A DNA stretch of 64,000 nt from Monosporascus cannonballus (taxonomy: Eukaryota > Ascomycota > Sordariomycetes > Xylariales), in contig QJNS01000274.1 of the NCBI GenBank assembly GCA_004154925.1, positions 36,671-100,670 on the forward strand. The letters are read 5' to 3'. Shown here piece by piece: positions 34,139 through 47,700 of this stretch. Made by a program: the position numbers and the translations under genes. Position 1 is the stretch's first letter. Each line of letters opens with the position of its first letter. The notes under the pieces were generated by a model. It saw only the letters and a list, made by a program, of their open reading frames with translations. It made no database searches and was not told where the DNA came from.

Positions 34139-37100
34139 ATGGAGGAAGACCGGAGCCATAGCCAGAACTCGGGCCGTGTCGATGTTGAGACCCGCCCCTC
34201 CAACGGCGTTGATGTGGTAACGACAACAAAAAGGGATGATCATCAACGCTCCGTCTTACCCTCGCCTTCACCCTCGCCTGCGCTTGCGCCTGCACCCGCA
34301 CCAGTACCTGCATCAGTGCCCGGATCGCAAGAGGGGGTTGACCGGATCGATGATCACCAAGGCGAGACCTCCATGTTCGCTGCTGACCAGGGGAATGAGA
34401 CCCAGCTTCCTCCTCCGCGAACGCCTATCGTCGACAACAGCAGCTTATTATACGAGACAACGGCCGTTGACCAGGAGGACAGGCATCCCAATTCAATGAC
34501 AGAGGAGCAGCAGGTCATGGCCCATCTCCAAGACGACGGCGAATCCAGCTTCGTAGCTCCTATATCGCCGATACCCGTCGCCGCACCCGAAGGAGGAGCG
34601 CTTGACGACACTTACCTCTTCGATGGCTCGTCTTCCAAGCGGGACAACCGCGCTACGACTGGCGACGAGGACCGAACGATTCATGTGCCCGCACATCAGG
34701 AGTCGCATCACCATGCAGAGACATCCGTAGCTGCCACCGCCGGCAGTCAAGACCAACCAGCAAGCACCACGCCGAAAGTCGACCCCCCTCTGAATCGCAC
34801 ACACCCAGCATTGTCAAACCATGATGCACACCCCGAACCGCCACAGCAGCAGAGACATGATGACGACGCGGATGCGAACACCGCCGCAGATGACACGCAG
34901 GTTAGCAACACCGCTTCGTCGCTCGAAAACTTGTTGTCCTCCCCCACAGCTGCTGCCGCCGCTCGGACCGTCTCGAGGGCCATATCGATGGCTAGTCACC
35001 ATTCTGCTAGTGATGGGAAGAACAACCGCGCAGCCGATGACAGCCAAGCAGATTTGTCATCGCGCGACAATTCAAGTCTCCAGCCTCCGAACGATGTCTC
35101 CTCCGCCGGCAGCTCTCTTCAGCAACAAACCTCTAAGCTCGATATCCCCAAATTGTCTATAGACGCCGGAAGCACGCCGGGTCTTGCCCTGAAGACGAAT
35201 TCGAGACCAAAGTTTCTGCGCAGTAGGAATGCTAGCCAGCGGTCATCTACCTCCTCCTTCGCCTCAAACGAAGACGGCGATAGTGATACCGCCGCCGGAA
35301 TGGGCGCTGACTACGCCCTGCAGTCGGGCGGTGCCGTGCCAGCGTATGGCCTCAACCGCAGTGTCAGTAATAGCTTGACGCGTTCCATCAGCATAGGCAG
35401 CATGGCTTCCGGCTTGGACGACTATCCGGAGCCTGGCCGTATCCCGCCCTTAGAGCCATTAGAAGAGGTTGTAAACCCTGCGTCTACCGGTGAAGACGAA
35501 GAGGCCGTGAAGACTCCAAGGGCGAAGACGCAGGGATCATTGCTCCCGCCTACCGACACCGTCATCGCGAGACATGTGCGCAAGGTCGAGGTTCCCGAGT
35601 CCATAGCCAACAAGTACATGACGAAAGGCGCACTCACCACCACCCCTCTCCAAGCCCATCGCAGGGTCTCCGACTACACTGCCCCTGCGCCCGGAACCGT
35701 GGCCCGCAATGGCCGGAGCATGACGTTGAAGGAGCAGTCGAGCACCATAGAGCGCCTCTCCAAGGAGAACTTCGACCTCAAGTTGAAGGTTATGTTCCTC
35801 TCTGATCGTTTGGACAAGCTCTCCGAAGAGGGTATTAAGGAGATGATCTCGGAGAACGTCGAGCTCAAGACCTCGCTGGCTGTCATCCAGCGCGATAACA
35901 AGGTCCTCAGACGCCGTGTCAAGGAGCTCGAAAAGAGCCTACGAGATCGGGGCGGGGAAGACCGCCCGACCACGGCCAAGAGCGGCTACTCGTCCGATGG
36001 CGGGACCATGCCGACATTCGACGAGCAGGCGCGGGAGCGCGAGGAGGAGCTCCTGTATCTTCGCGAGCGGGTGGAGGAGTATGTGACTGAGGTCGAGAGA
36101 CTCCGGAACGAGAACATGTCCAGAGAGGCCGAGAAGTGGAAGTTGGCAGAGGCTCTAAAGACGATGGGAGACCGTGCCGGAGAACGTCTCGGCGACAACC
36201 TTGGTAGACAGGAAGAGGCCGACGTATGGAAGGACCTCCTCGAGCAGGAGACGGCACGGCGCGAACAGGCCGACGACGAGAACCGAAAGCTCCGCGACGA
36301 GATCTTCCGCTTGAAGCAGGGATTTAACTGCAGCTCGTCGAGCATCGGCCCGGGCGGTGGTGGCCTGCACCACACGACGAACATCTACAACATTACGCGC
36401 AAAGCAAGACCATCGTCTCCCTCGAGGTCGCGTCCAGTTTCCGGCCTGTCGGGCGACGCGGATCAGGGCTCGATGAGCCAGTCGAGTACTCTGATCGATG
36501 AACTCCGCCGGGAGAGCGAGCAGCTCCGCCACGAAAACGCCGAACTGCGAAGGGAAGTCGGGGCACAAACGTCGATGCTGACCTCGCGCAACCGTGAGAA
36601 GGAGAGGCTATATCAGGAAATCGAAGAGCTTAAGCTCGCCCAGCGTAGAGGTGGCCCGGCGCCCTCGACCATCGATAGCCTCCTCGACAGATCAGCATCG
36701 AGGGCAGGGAATAACGATCGGTCGGCTTCGAGAGCTAGCGGCGGCACGACACTCGGCATGGCCGTAGAGGAAGACCCAGACCACGAAGAGCTGGAAAACA
36801 AGCTCGCCGAACAGCGCGACAAGTACAACGAGCTGAAGCTGAAACACCAGGACGTGCAGCGTGAGCTCGATGCGTGCGTGCAGGACTACGAGGCGGCGAT
36901 GCAGGCCAAACAACAAGCTGAGGACCAAATAGCCGGCCTCGAAGAGGAGCTTGACGATGCTGCTAACAATGCCCTCATACTCCAGACTGAGAGGGACGAG
37001 GCACTGCAGGAATATGAGAGCCTCGAACAGCAGTTCGAAGACTTACGACGAGAGGCGCAGGAAGAGATTGATATCCTCGAGGCCGAAGGCGACCAGAAGG

Positions 37101-39044
37101 ACGAAGAAATCCACCGATTGCAGCTCGAACTCCAGGATCGGACCGAAAACTTCGAAGCCCTGCAAGAAGAGATGCGTCAGATGAGCGAGGCCCTCGTCGG
37201 ACTGGAAGACGAGCAAGAGAAGAAAGCCGAGAGGATACGACAGCTTGAGGACGACCTGACCGAAGCCAACAAGGAGCTGGAGGACCTTGAGGCCAAGCTG
37301 CTCGAGTCCAACGATAAGGGGCAGCGGTTAAGTGTCCAGCAGGAGTCTCTGCAGGACGAGATCGCCTTCTTGCGAGAGGAGCAGGAAGGCGACAAGGTCC
37401 GCATCGGCAACCTCGAGGCGGACCTCGCCGCTGTCGAGCAGAGCCTGCGGGAGGAGCAGGAGCACGTCAAGGAATTAGAGCGGCGGATTGCGGACGAGCG
37501 GACACAACGCGAGATCGTAGCGAGCCGCGAGAAAGAGGAGGTCCAGCAATTCGTCGATGAGCTGAACCGCGAGGCTTCCACGGCCAAGGACGAGGTCAGG
37601 AGGTTGCGGAAGAGTCTGACTAGTCGCGAAGTCGAGGCGACCGAGTGGAAGGAGAGGCTCATGGAGTTTGAAAACAATCTCAGGGAGGCCCTGGGCGACT
37701 TGAACGGCACTAGGTCGAGTTTCCTCAAGGTACTGCGCATGGCTCCCTTTCCCCTATCGCCAACCCCCGAACTAATTCATTATTTTACAGGGCATCGCCA
37801 ACCTCCAACGGAACCTCGACGAGACGGTGCGAGAGCTTGACGCCACGAAGGCGTCCGTGCTAGAGAAGGACCGCATCATTAAGCAGCGAGACGCTCTCCT
37901 CGAATCACACGGCCTGGAATCCCGGAAACTGGCCGACATGCTAGATAAGGAACGGCAGGCCCATCGCAACACGAAGAACCAGTTTGACACGTTCCAACGC
38001 ACCCATTCTCACGTGTCTCGGACCGTCACGAGCCAGGACTCGCGCATCCAGGAGCTCGAAATTAGCCGCGCCGCCGACAAGAAGAAGATGGCCCACCTCG
38101 AGAGCCAGTTTAAGGAACAGCTTATCGAGCGCAATAACCTCCTGCTCGTGCTGTGGACCCGCCTCTCCACCCTCTGTGGCAGCGACTGGGCCCACAACAA
38201 TAGCCTCATCAACGGCCGAGCGCTCCCGTCCCTGGAGTCGCTCTCTACCATGCTCCCGGGCTTCAGCAAGAATCTCCTCGCCGCCGTCAAGACAATCGAA
38301 ACCCTCATCGGAGGCTTCCAGGGCCGCATCAAGTCAGTGGAGCGCGAACTCTGGAAGGAGTATCACGCTCTCGAGAGCACCCTCGAGTCGCGGACGAAGA
38401 AGGTCGACCGCCTGGAGGCCCTGGTCCGCTCTGGGGTGACGGCTGGTAACTTCGACATGCACGCGAAATACACGCAGCTCGAGGCGGCGTACCGCACCCT
38501 CAAGGTCGAGAATGCCACGCTCCAGCGCGCCCACGATGCGCGCACTCGTGGCGCTGGATACTTTGATCCCCCCGTCATACACAGGAGCGGGTCCCGCGAG
38601 GAGGTCGACGGAAGCCCGTCGCCCCACGTGCCGACAGGCCCCTCGAGATTACCACGCAGCAAGACGACGCAATCGCACTTAGAGCCCATCGCGGCCGCGA
38701 TGCCATCGAGACCCGGCAGCAAGCGGGCCAGCTCCATGGCGAGCGTCACGCGGCGCAGTTCCTCCAACACGAGGGCCACCGGAGCAGAACACGGGGCCTC
38801 GGAGGCGCGGGGCTCGTCGGCGAGCGACGACGGGAGAGGAGGCGATGCCGCCAATGACGGCGATACGCGCTGGCTGTTCCGCCTGCGCGAGCTCGAGAAC
38901 AAGCTCAAGCAGGAGCGCGAGGCCCGAAACATGGACAGGGCGGCCGCTAGGCAGCGCATTATGGATAGCGAGCGCCAGAACAGTGAGCTTGCGAGCGAAC
39001 TGGCGAGGGCCAAAAGGAAGGCCGGGACGGAGAACGGGGAGTAG
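34139..39044 (+). CDS. apsB: ApsB/Mto1-type microtubule-organising centre protein
   Basis: 1,614 aa from two exons, 34,139-37,729 and 37,791-39,044; the intron is 61 nt (GTACTG..CTAATT..TTTACAG, phase 0). Residues 1-~500 are low-complexity (Ser, Pro, His, Ala-rich with a PSPSPSPALAPAPAPVPA-like run). Residues about 526-600 are a centrosomin CM1-type motif: MTLKEQSSTIERLSKENFDL, then LKVMFLSDRL, which in this family recruits the gamma-tubulin complex. Long coiled coils fill about 600-1,330, followed by a conserved LLVLWTRLSTLCGSDW block (about 1,313) and a C-terminal RWLFRLRELENKLKQEREAR segment (about 1,555-1,605) matching the Mto2-binding region. Aspergillus ApsB sits at spindle pole bodies and septal MTOCs and affects nuclear distribution. 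The gene is intact and the best conserved of the island. Confidence 0.93.
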
Positions 39045-41800
39045 AGCCCCCGTCATGCGGCGGAGACCGCCTTGCCCGAAAAGTGGGAGTTTTTCTTGAA
39101 AGACAGCAGACCCGCTGTGGTATACTCTTACCAAGCAGGAGCAGGGAAGGTGAAGACCAACCGGGCAGGAGGTGGTGCTCACTCAATGCTGTAATTGAGG
39201 GGCGAAGGCTATCATGATGCGCATACATACATACATAGAGAATTTCAGCGAGGGAGTTGGTGTGGCGACAACAGGCGAAACGGCGGCATGGATAATACCC
39301 CCATTACGGACGGGATGGATAGGTGTACTTCGAATACTTAAGATAGAGGGGGCGAGGCTTCTTCCGTAGATTTATTATGAGTATGCATTAGCAACGTTAT
39401 CGCATGTGCATTGCATTTTGCACATCATTACAACAGGGGCTTATCGTGTATATCCAATATCAAATGAGTTAGGGTTGGTTGGTACCGCGTACAGTTCGAC
39501 AAGAGGGCTGGATGGCAAAGTATAGGTAGCTCGGCGCATCAACGCGGCATTATGTTTGCGACTCTGGCGTGTTTACCTCCTTTTTTGATCATGGGAAGGG
39601 GTATATTGCTCGGACCTCCACCTTACAGGTGCCAGAGGGCGTGGCCCATTGCGTTAATATGGAATTTGGGGTTCGAACCAAGTGGATAATAGTGTGTAGC
39701 ACCAAAGCAAGCTGCTTAAGAAGTTCTTCAGCGTTACAAATGATGGGCATTTATGTATACCAAGTAGAGACAAGCCAGCACACCTATACCTGGTGGAACC
39801 TGGAGGGCTTCCGGTTGGTCATTCTCGTTATCACTCAGCCCGACAGTCCTTGTGACTGAACGTTGGCCCCAGGGGGGACTGGAGGCTAGGGGCTGAACAG
39901 GAGGAAAGGGGGCGGTTGGCAGGAAGCATACCATCTGGATGAGCCCCTATTCTCCGTCCAATGTCAAGAGTGTCCCCGAGAGCTATCCAGAATCTCGTAT
40001 CATGTCGCTGCCTACTACATAGTTTTAGCAATGGCGAAGGGAAGTCGATCCACCTCTCTTTTTTAATTCTTTTATTTGCCAAAAGCTGTGGCGCACGTTG
40101 TTTTGAGCAGAAGCTATATATCTCTAGCGTCGATATTGAGACACTCCGGCCAGCCTCGGTGGCATACATTGCGACGTTAACGACGTGCCGGCACCGATAA
40201 GCCCATACAATGATACAGCCGCCAATTCGCCGGAGGGCATCCGGCCCCCCGCGACGGGACATCAGACAGTAACCCAGCCTGGGCTGTAGGATAGACGATC
40301 ACGGCCATCTTCGCAAGATGGACAGTGGGCGCACTGATTTCAGCCCTCGACTTTACTGACGTCGCAGCCCTTCCCCACGGCAGCATTGGTGAGCTCGGCG
40401 ACGACGACCGGCGTCTCCTCGTCATATTCCCGGGCGATTCTTCAGTGCAGAAACATAAAGGAAGACGGTTTGTGTTACTAAGCATGAACCCGCCAGCGCG
40501 GTTGAGAGGCCAGCTGTCGCGACGCCACCGAGGAAGTTACGGAAGAATTCCTGGTCCATATCCGCCTAATATACAGGCACGTAAGATATGTCGAACGCAT
40601 ATCACGAGCTGCATGTCATCGCTATTGGGAGCACTAGCGAGTATGTAAATCCGCACGGGTTCCCATTTCTCTGGCCTATTTCCGGGGTTTGTGCGAGTCG
40701 GGAACCCGCCATAGTATCCTTGACGGAGATGACAGGCCGAATAGCGTGCTTGATCATATCAACGAACTCCTTTTGTTCAGACTGCACATGCCTACATGAG
40801 CTGGCGTCTTCTTCTCGGTCGCGGCGCGCTCCTCGGCAGGAGACCCATCGGCTAAAGCCGACTACTCGGCCTCATGTGGACGCTTGAGGTGTTGTAAGCC
40901 GAATACTCTCTTCGACTAGAAGGTAGGCCAAGTCCAACGTACCTTAGTAGGCATGCTTATCAGTGGAGAGGATAGACACCAGGGTGTTGTTGGTTGATAG
41001 TATGGGAAGGCCACTACTTTGAAAGTAAAATAGAAAGGGTTGGTCAAGCTTGAAGAGTGTCAGAGACAAGGGTAGAAGTAGAGAGTGAAAGGCAGAAGAA
41101 GGAGCCTAGCAGGTAGTTCGTAGTATAGGTAGTAAATAGATGACCATTAACGCCTGCCTTTTCTAACTACTCGGGGGCGAAGCCCCCTATATATACATAA
41201 ACCAGGCCCACGCTGGGGGGCGCTGGGGCCCAGAAAGAGGGTCGCACCTTGGCGCCTGACAAAGAGGAAGTGTGCGTTTGCTACGCTCGAAGTTTTTGTT
41301 AAACGAGCGCTCTACTAGAGGCATCGCGGATCACTCGAGGATGTTTATGGCATGGTAGTTAAACATTGAGAAGCACCGTCGGCATCCTAGTGTTCGTCTC
41401 ATAGATAGGAGTAATGTTGAGAAGTTCACTGACTCTAGGGATAAGCACCAAAATTCCAAGCCATGTCTTACCTAGTGTGGGAGCTACCCACAGACGGGCT
41501 TTTACCTATGGACCCCTGGGTACCTATTTCGATGTGCGTGGGTAGCGATGGGTTACCCACAAACACCGATTCCGTCGCCCCATTTCGTCACCCCTTTCAC
41601 TCGCTCTACTCACTCAAACCAAGTTAGTCTCGTGACGTTGATGTATCCAGTAGCATCCGTATCCGGTCACCCTTATCCGATAATTGGCCATAAGAGGTCA
41701 GTAGCAACAGTTTTGCTCAAAGCACTTGTCGCCGATCTGTCATGAAATGGAAAAAATGGGATAAGGCAGCCTGAAAAAGTAACGAGTTTAATGAAACCTA
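39045..41800. other. Gene-poor flank of the island
   Basis: Starts with the apsB 3' region; a short CATA repeat lies at 39,222-39,237. No intact gene found. Minus-strand stretches at about 40,400-40,860 look weakly coding, for example FVDMIKHAIRPVISVKD and DMDQEFFRNFLGGVATAGLS, but they change frame several times and match nothing I know; possibly a decayed gene. From about 40,984 (TGTTGTTGGTTGATAG) to about 41,230 the sequence has LTR-like features: purine-rich body, a GGGGGC-GAA-GCCCCC hairpin at 41,172-41,187 and a TATATATA right after it. No partner LTR is in the window. GC falls after 41,800. Confidence 0.4.
41172..41187. repeat. Perfect GC hairpin followed by TATA-like run
   Basis: A perfect six-base stem (GGGGGC/GCCCCC) with a GAA loop, directly followed by CTATATATACATAAACC. 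This arrangement (hairpin or GC-rich stem next to a TATA-like box) occurs in promoters of retrotransposon LTRs, but nothing else here proves an LTR. Confidence 0.4.
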
Positions 41801-42412
41801 GGATTTAAGGCAGCAATTTATTATTTTATCTAATTTTGTTTACATTGTTACGTCTTTAGGGAGATAATATTAAGTTATAAGCGAAAGTTTCATAATGCGT
41901 TACGTTATATAACTGTAGTTGTTTCGTACCGTTAAAGTTTCAAAACAATGTATTAATTTTCCGTATTTTTAATCTGGATTTAGTTTTTATTTACGTATAT
42001 TTTATCGACTTGCACGTTTAATTTAAAGTTTAGGAATTTATTAATAAGGTTATACCGATATATCGTAAATTTTTTTATAGAAGAGAAAGAAATTACTTAA
42101 AAAATAAAACGAATAATATGGAGCATTTTATTAATTAATAAGTTGAAAGTATGTCAGATTTTATTTTATACTGTGAAAAATCGATTTGTTTTTATAAATA
42201 AGTTTTTTATATTTTTAATAAGGGGTTGATTGTTTTCTTTAAAATATTAATCGCATTGTTTTAAATATAAACTGATATTAAAGTGGAGTAAAGCGTTATA
42301 CTCATAATTAGCCTCGGCTGATTATTTATAACGAACCTGTTATATATTCAATTAAAGATATAAGCAATATTCGAAATAAATGTAACGAACCTGTTATACA
42401 TATTATAACGAA
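41801..42412. other. AT-rich boundary DNA
   Basis: Composition turns AT-rich. Two direct copies of TAACGAACCTGTTATA (about 42,329-42,344 and 42,382-42,398) and a third partial copy lie just before the LTR at 42,413. No gene or protein motif. Confidence 0.45.
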
Positions 42413-42791
42413 CTAGACGGTTTAACCAATTATTAAACCTTAGTCGTACGGGTTTATATTAGCAGAAGTATCGTGAGAATGTAAGCAATGGATATAGTAA
42501 CGTATTACGTTTCGTAATACCCAGGGTACCTTAAGTAACGAATTGTTAATACAAACTGGTACTATCTAGATTATGGAAATAATAAACCTATATATCCTTT
42601 TTTTATTTGCTAAATTATTACCAGCAAACTGGTAATCCGGCTCATTGGCTTATTACTAATAAGTTAATAATCTAGCTTACTGGTTAACCACCAGTAAGTT
42701 GGTAATCCATTACGTAACCTCCCCTATTACGCACTTAGAGTTGAGTTATGTTAGACCGTTTCTGGAAACCATGGCGCATTAGGCCATAATA
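42413..42791 (-). repeat. LTR of family A (A3)
   Basis: About 379 bp in inverse orientation: it starts with (c)tagacggtttaaccaatt and ends with GACCGTTTCTGGAAACC....AGGCCATAATA, the reverse of the family's TGTTATGAC..GGCC..GAAACGGTC start. The middle (42,605-42,715) holds three imperfect copies of a CCAG.AA.CTGGTAATCC-like unit, which corresponds to the length-variable segment seen in the A2 LTR. Confidence 0.7.
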
Positions 42792-44720
42792 CAATCTCCC
42801 CTTTTTACAAATCTTGCTCTTAAGATTTTCTTTTTTCTTTTTGGTAAACTTTCTGCATTTTTTTCAACATATCTTCCGGTATGTCCAAATGTTATTTTCG
42901 CAAATCCGAATAACGACTTACCTTAGTTAATTTAATTAAATTTGAAGGTTTTAACGTAATGCCTTATTTTTTTTATTTTGCCCGGCAGTTAAATTACCAA
43001 ATAATAAACGGGCTTTTTCGTTATAAAAAATGTATTTGTTAAGGTCGTTCGTATAACGGGACAGGAATCTCTTTTTCTATAATTAATCGTTATATTGCGG
43101 AGATAAAAAGATTAAAAAAAATTTAACGGCCGAAAAATTTTTATCCGAAATTTTTACGCTTTTTTCTCATATACATCGTTAAGGTTAACATTATTAATCC
43201 TAGGGTGCGAAGTTTATTAATTATACCCTTTAATTTTTAAACGATTTCAACGATTTTACGCAATTAAAATCGGAATCTGTAATCGAGGTATAGGCCTCCG
43301 GTAAGGTAAACGTTATTTATTGAAATACGGTAAATTAAAATGTTATTGTTTCGAACGACTCCGTTATTATTGGTAAACATTCTTTAACAGGCGCTGGTTA
43401 CTAATAAGGTTCTTGGTGGGTTCCTTAATATTTTCGGAATCCGGATGCTTTTTTTACTTAATTAAATACTGGGTAAATCCGTTTTATTTTTGTATGTCGA
43501 AAGCTCTCTCCATTTTATAAACTTATTTATCTTTTATTTCCTCATCGTTTTATGTTATATGCACCTTAATTATATTTACTATTAAGTTAAACAAGAATAT
43601 ATTAAAAATTAAATAAAATTTAACTTTTAGAAAACTTTTTAATTAATAATTATTTTTTGAGATTTTCTTAAAGATTTTTTAAGGACTGATATATTTAAAA
43701 TCAAAATATTTATTAGGTTTTTTTATTTAAATATTTTTAATAACAAAAAAAATAATTTTTCCCTTTTCGAAAGTTAATCCCTTTAATCTTTTTTAATTGT
43801 AATATTTACTTATTTAAGTTCGTACAAACTTTAATTCCATGTTTATTTCTTGGTATTATTACCGTAATTATTTTTATATAAAAATAATTTTAATATTGTT
43901 TAAATTATTATTACGTATTTTTTTACACACTTTTGGAATAAAACCAAAATATACGTTTACAAATATTATGTTAATATTTCTATGATAATTAATATTTTAA
44001 GTTCATTAAGTAATAACTAATTTTTTAATCTAATTGTTTTATTTATATTTAATGTAATATCGTAAATAAAATTTTTAAGTTTAATTTATTCGTTTTATTT
44101 ATTTATGGATTTAATATTCGAATACATTAACTAATTTATAATTTAAACCAATTTATGCTATTAAATTTTGCTAAAATGTAAATATAAATATCAATGCTTT
44201 ATTTGAAATAATTTTTATAAATAATCCATGTGTACTAAAAACGAATTTAAAAAATATATGTTATTTATTCGGCATTTATAATTTCGTAATATAACAAAAA
44301 TAAACGAATTTCGTAAATCGGTTAACGATTACGAAAATGTTATCATAATATATTCTCTTAATTAAAAGTTTTAACATAAAATATTTGGTAATAAAGTTAA
44401 ATATAATTAAATACTATAATCCTTTTACGATTAATAATAATTATAATTTTCCATATGGTTTATGTCGTCGAATTTTTGCTTTGGCGTAAATATTATATTG
44501 CCATATAATATTTTGTATCGTTAATTTTATTTTAATCAAGGAATATATGCGTTAAATCCTTTTTACGGTATTGTAAATCCTTAAATATCCGTATAACTGA
44601 TATTCGTATATTTTTCGTACTAAAAACTTTTAATATTATTTTATAATTTATATTTTATTCGTTTTTTGATTTTTTGGGAAACCGTCGTTATACTGTTACA
44701 TCTTTTAATACATATCTGTA
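42413..44720 (-). mobile_element. Gypsy family A fragment A3 (3' part, minus strand)
   Basis: Begins with an inverted LTR (42,413-42,791), and the inner part is the reverse complement of the 3' half of A1/A2. About 43,600-43,700 matches the segment before the chromodomain (CTCAGAAAATAATTA on the minus strand). About 44,290-44,480 matches the integrase area, including the stretch equivalent to 'taacggttaaccgatttacg' of A1. Homology ends near 44,720, where element B starts, so the element has lost its 5' half. Fully RIP-mutated. Confidence 0.7.
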
Positions 44721-47700
44721 ATGAGGCTATATGGAGCCCTATTATGGAGCACCGGACAAACGCCGGTACCAAGTAGCATTAGCGTAACGCCTTATATGCA
44801 AACATATATAACTATATTTTCATTTTCCCTTTTTTTTCTCTTTAGCCAAAAAATAAATTTTTATTGGCAACTAATTGTAGACCGCTTAAGTAAAACCTTT
44901 TACATATTTTCTAGTTCATTATTTAACAAAGCAGGAAACGTTCGGGATTAAATGTTAGGATTTCGAACGCTTTTTAAATGGCCCAGTAAGGGGCCTTTAT
45001 CGAACCAGAATTACAGAGGGTATTTAGCGTTATGACGGAAACCTTAATAAGCTCGATAGCGGCTATGGAGTAACGCATAAACTACCAGCTGGAGGAAAAC
45101 AAAAAAAAAACAGCCCAGCTCCGTAAGCATATAAAAATGCAACATAACGTAAATAAGAAGCTAATATAAACGGCCGAATAGCTTAAAAACGGCTTAATTA
45201 CCTAATAAAAGCTTATTACCTAATTATATATTCAAAATATAATAGCCCTTATAAATACCGACTTTTTTTAACTTAATAACGATCAGAAACGTAATTAGGC
45301 CATTCCGTAAAAACAGCTTAAGTAACCGAACTTATAACAGGAACTAAGCGGAAACCGTTATTCTGGCCGGAGAAGTTCGACGGGAAAAAAAAAGTTTCCC
45401 GGATAATGCGTATTTATGATTTATAAGCGCGAAATAAACGTTATTTTCGTAACAGGAATTAATAAGCAGTTTTATATAATATACGAAAAGATCGAAATTA
45501 ATATATAACGTACGGTTATTATTTATTATATTACCGAAAGCTTAAATAATATTTATAATTCGGTCGTTTTTTCTTTAAATATTATACAAATAATATAATA
45601 ATCGATATAAAAAAGAAAAAGTAACCGAACGTTTTCGGAATTTAAGGTAAACCGATAACGGAAAATTTTCGTTATTTTATCCCTTATTCGAAAAAATGTT
45701 AGCAAACGCAAAAAAGATTACCTAGCTAATGGAAGCGAAATATATATTTTTTAAAAAAACATTAAATAAAAAATTTCCTTAAATTTTAATCCTAATAAAT
45801 TTCCCTGAAAGTTATAACATATGGGTAAATAAAGTAATAAAAATTGCCGGACGCCTTAAAGGAATATTACGGTAAAAAAAGCAAATAGTTTTTAACGACT
45901 TAATCGGGCGGTAATAACAAAGCGAGAAATAGCACAGATAACGACAAAAATAAAATAGGTATTTCAGCAGTAAGATAATAAAGGTAAAAACCCTAAACCT
46001 TAACTTTAACGCCGAAATAATACGCGTAACAAATAATTTTTTAAAAAAAACGTCCGTAAAACGAAAAGCCTTTACTTACGCTATAGGCGTTCTAATTATA
46101 AGGCGAACCGCTGCCCATTTTTATAAACCAAAGAAATTCCAAAAAAAAGATTATCTTATTAAGAATATATAAAAGTAAAAGGTTAAAATTTAAAACCGAA
46201 AAAGAAAAAAGAACTTTTAAATATCGGCGCGTTCGTGAACGAAAGGTAATTTAGGCCGAAATAAAAATCGAAAAACAAAATATAAACGGTATTTTATTTA
46301 TTATTAATATATATATTAATTAAAAGAATTTGTAAAAACTATTATTAATTAAAAATATAAATATTTTGCTATAATAAGCGAAACGTTTATAAAACGTTTA
46401 CGGTTGCCGCGCTTTTTAATAAAATTACGCGGGTTAAAAAAAGTTCGAAAAAAAAGCCGATAACGGCGAAAGGAAATTAAGGAAATAATATACATAAATA
46501 TAAATATCGACGGTTTCAAAGCCAGGATATTCGTATATATTATTAATAACTTTAATTACTCTTTAATTTTAGAAAAACCTTAACTGGAATATTATAACCT
46601 TATATACGTAACGTAAAAACACCTTTTAACAGTAAGCGCAATAGATCGTATAAAGGTTTACGAAAAAGGATATAAAACCTAAAAAAATAACGTACGAATA
46701 ATTCGCGACACGAAAAAAATTTTAATTGCCGTTTTCGAAACGGAATTTCGGAAAATAAAAAAGATTAAAAGGATTAAATAGGAAATTCAGTTATTTTTAA
46801 CTATTTTGACTAATATTAATAAAGCGTTAACATTTAAGAAAAAAGTAAAGGTTAACGAAAAGTTTTCGTCCAAATGAAAAGCGTTTCGTAAGCTATTTGA
46901 CAAAAAACTAGGCGATGTCTTATTTTTACCCCGTTCCGGAATAAATTATACGATTTTATTACGTAAAGACGCAATAAGGAAAGAAATATTAATATTATGG
47001 GGAACTTTATATAATATAATTAAAAGGAAATTATTAGCCTTAAGGAAAACCCCGACGAAACTTTTGGATAAAGGGTATATCCGCGCAAATAATTTATTTA
47101 TAGGAACTCCGGTTTTATTTATGAAAAAACCCGGAAAGAAATTACGTTTTATTATGATTTTCAGATATTAAATGTAATAACTGAAAAAGGCCGTTATTTC
47201 TTACCTTATATTTCGGAAATTTTGAAATTATTTTCTTACGTTAAATAATTTATAAAGATAAATGTCCAAATAACGTTTTTTAAAATCAGGATTAAAAAGG
47301 GAAACGAATAAAAAACGGTATTCCAAATACGTTTCGGCTTATGCGAATAATTAATAATACCGTTTGGCTTATATAGAGCTTCCGTAATCTTCTAGCGATA
47401 TGTTAATAAGGTTTTAAAGGAATGTTTCGACATTTTTTACTTAGCGTATATAAACGATATCCTTATTTTCTCTTCCGGATTTAAAAAGAATTATATGTAA
47501 AAAATAAAAAAGGTTTTAAGTTGCTTAAGAAAATCAGATTTAAATCGAGATATTTTTAAATGCGAATTCGCCGTAAAAACGACAAAATATTTTGGATTTA
47601 TTATAGACACCGAAAAGGGGATACGAATGGATCCCGAAAAGCTATACGCGATTAAAAAGTAAAAAGTTTTTACAACGTTTAAAGGAATCCGAAATTTCCT

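Noticed and set aside
36155..37740. Long minus-strand open frames opposite apsB (up to 187 codons)
   Set aside because: Ser/Arg/Leu-rich mirror images of the Glu/Arg-rich coiled coil caused by codon bias of the sense gene.
39670..39700. GGGGTTCGAACC resembling a tRNA T-arm
   Set aside because: Neither strand gives a proper 5-bp T stem with a 7-nt loop, and no acceptor, D or anticodon stems could be placed around it.
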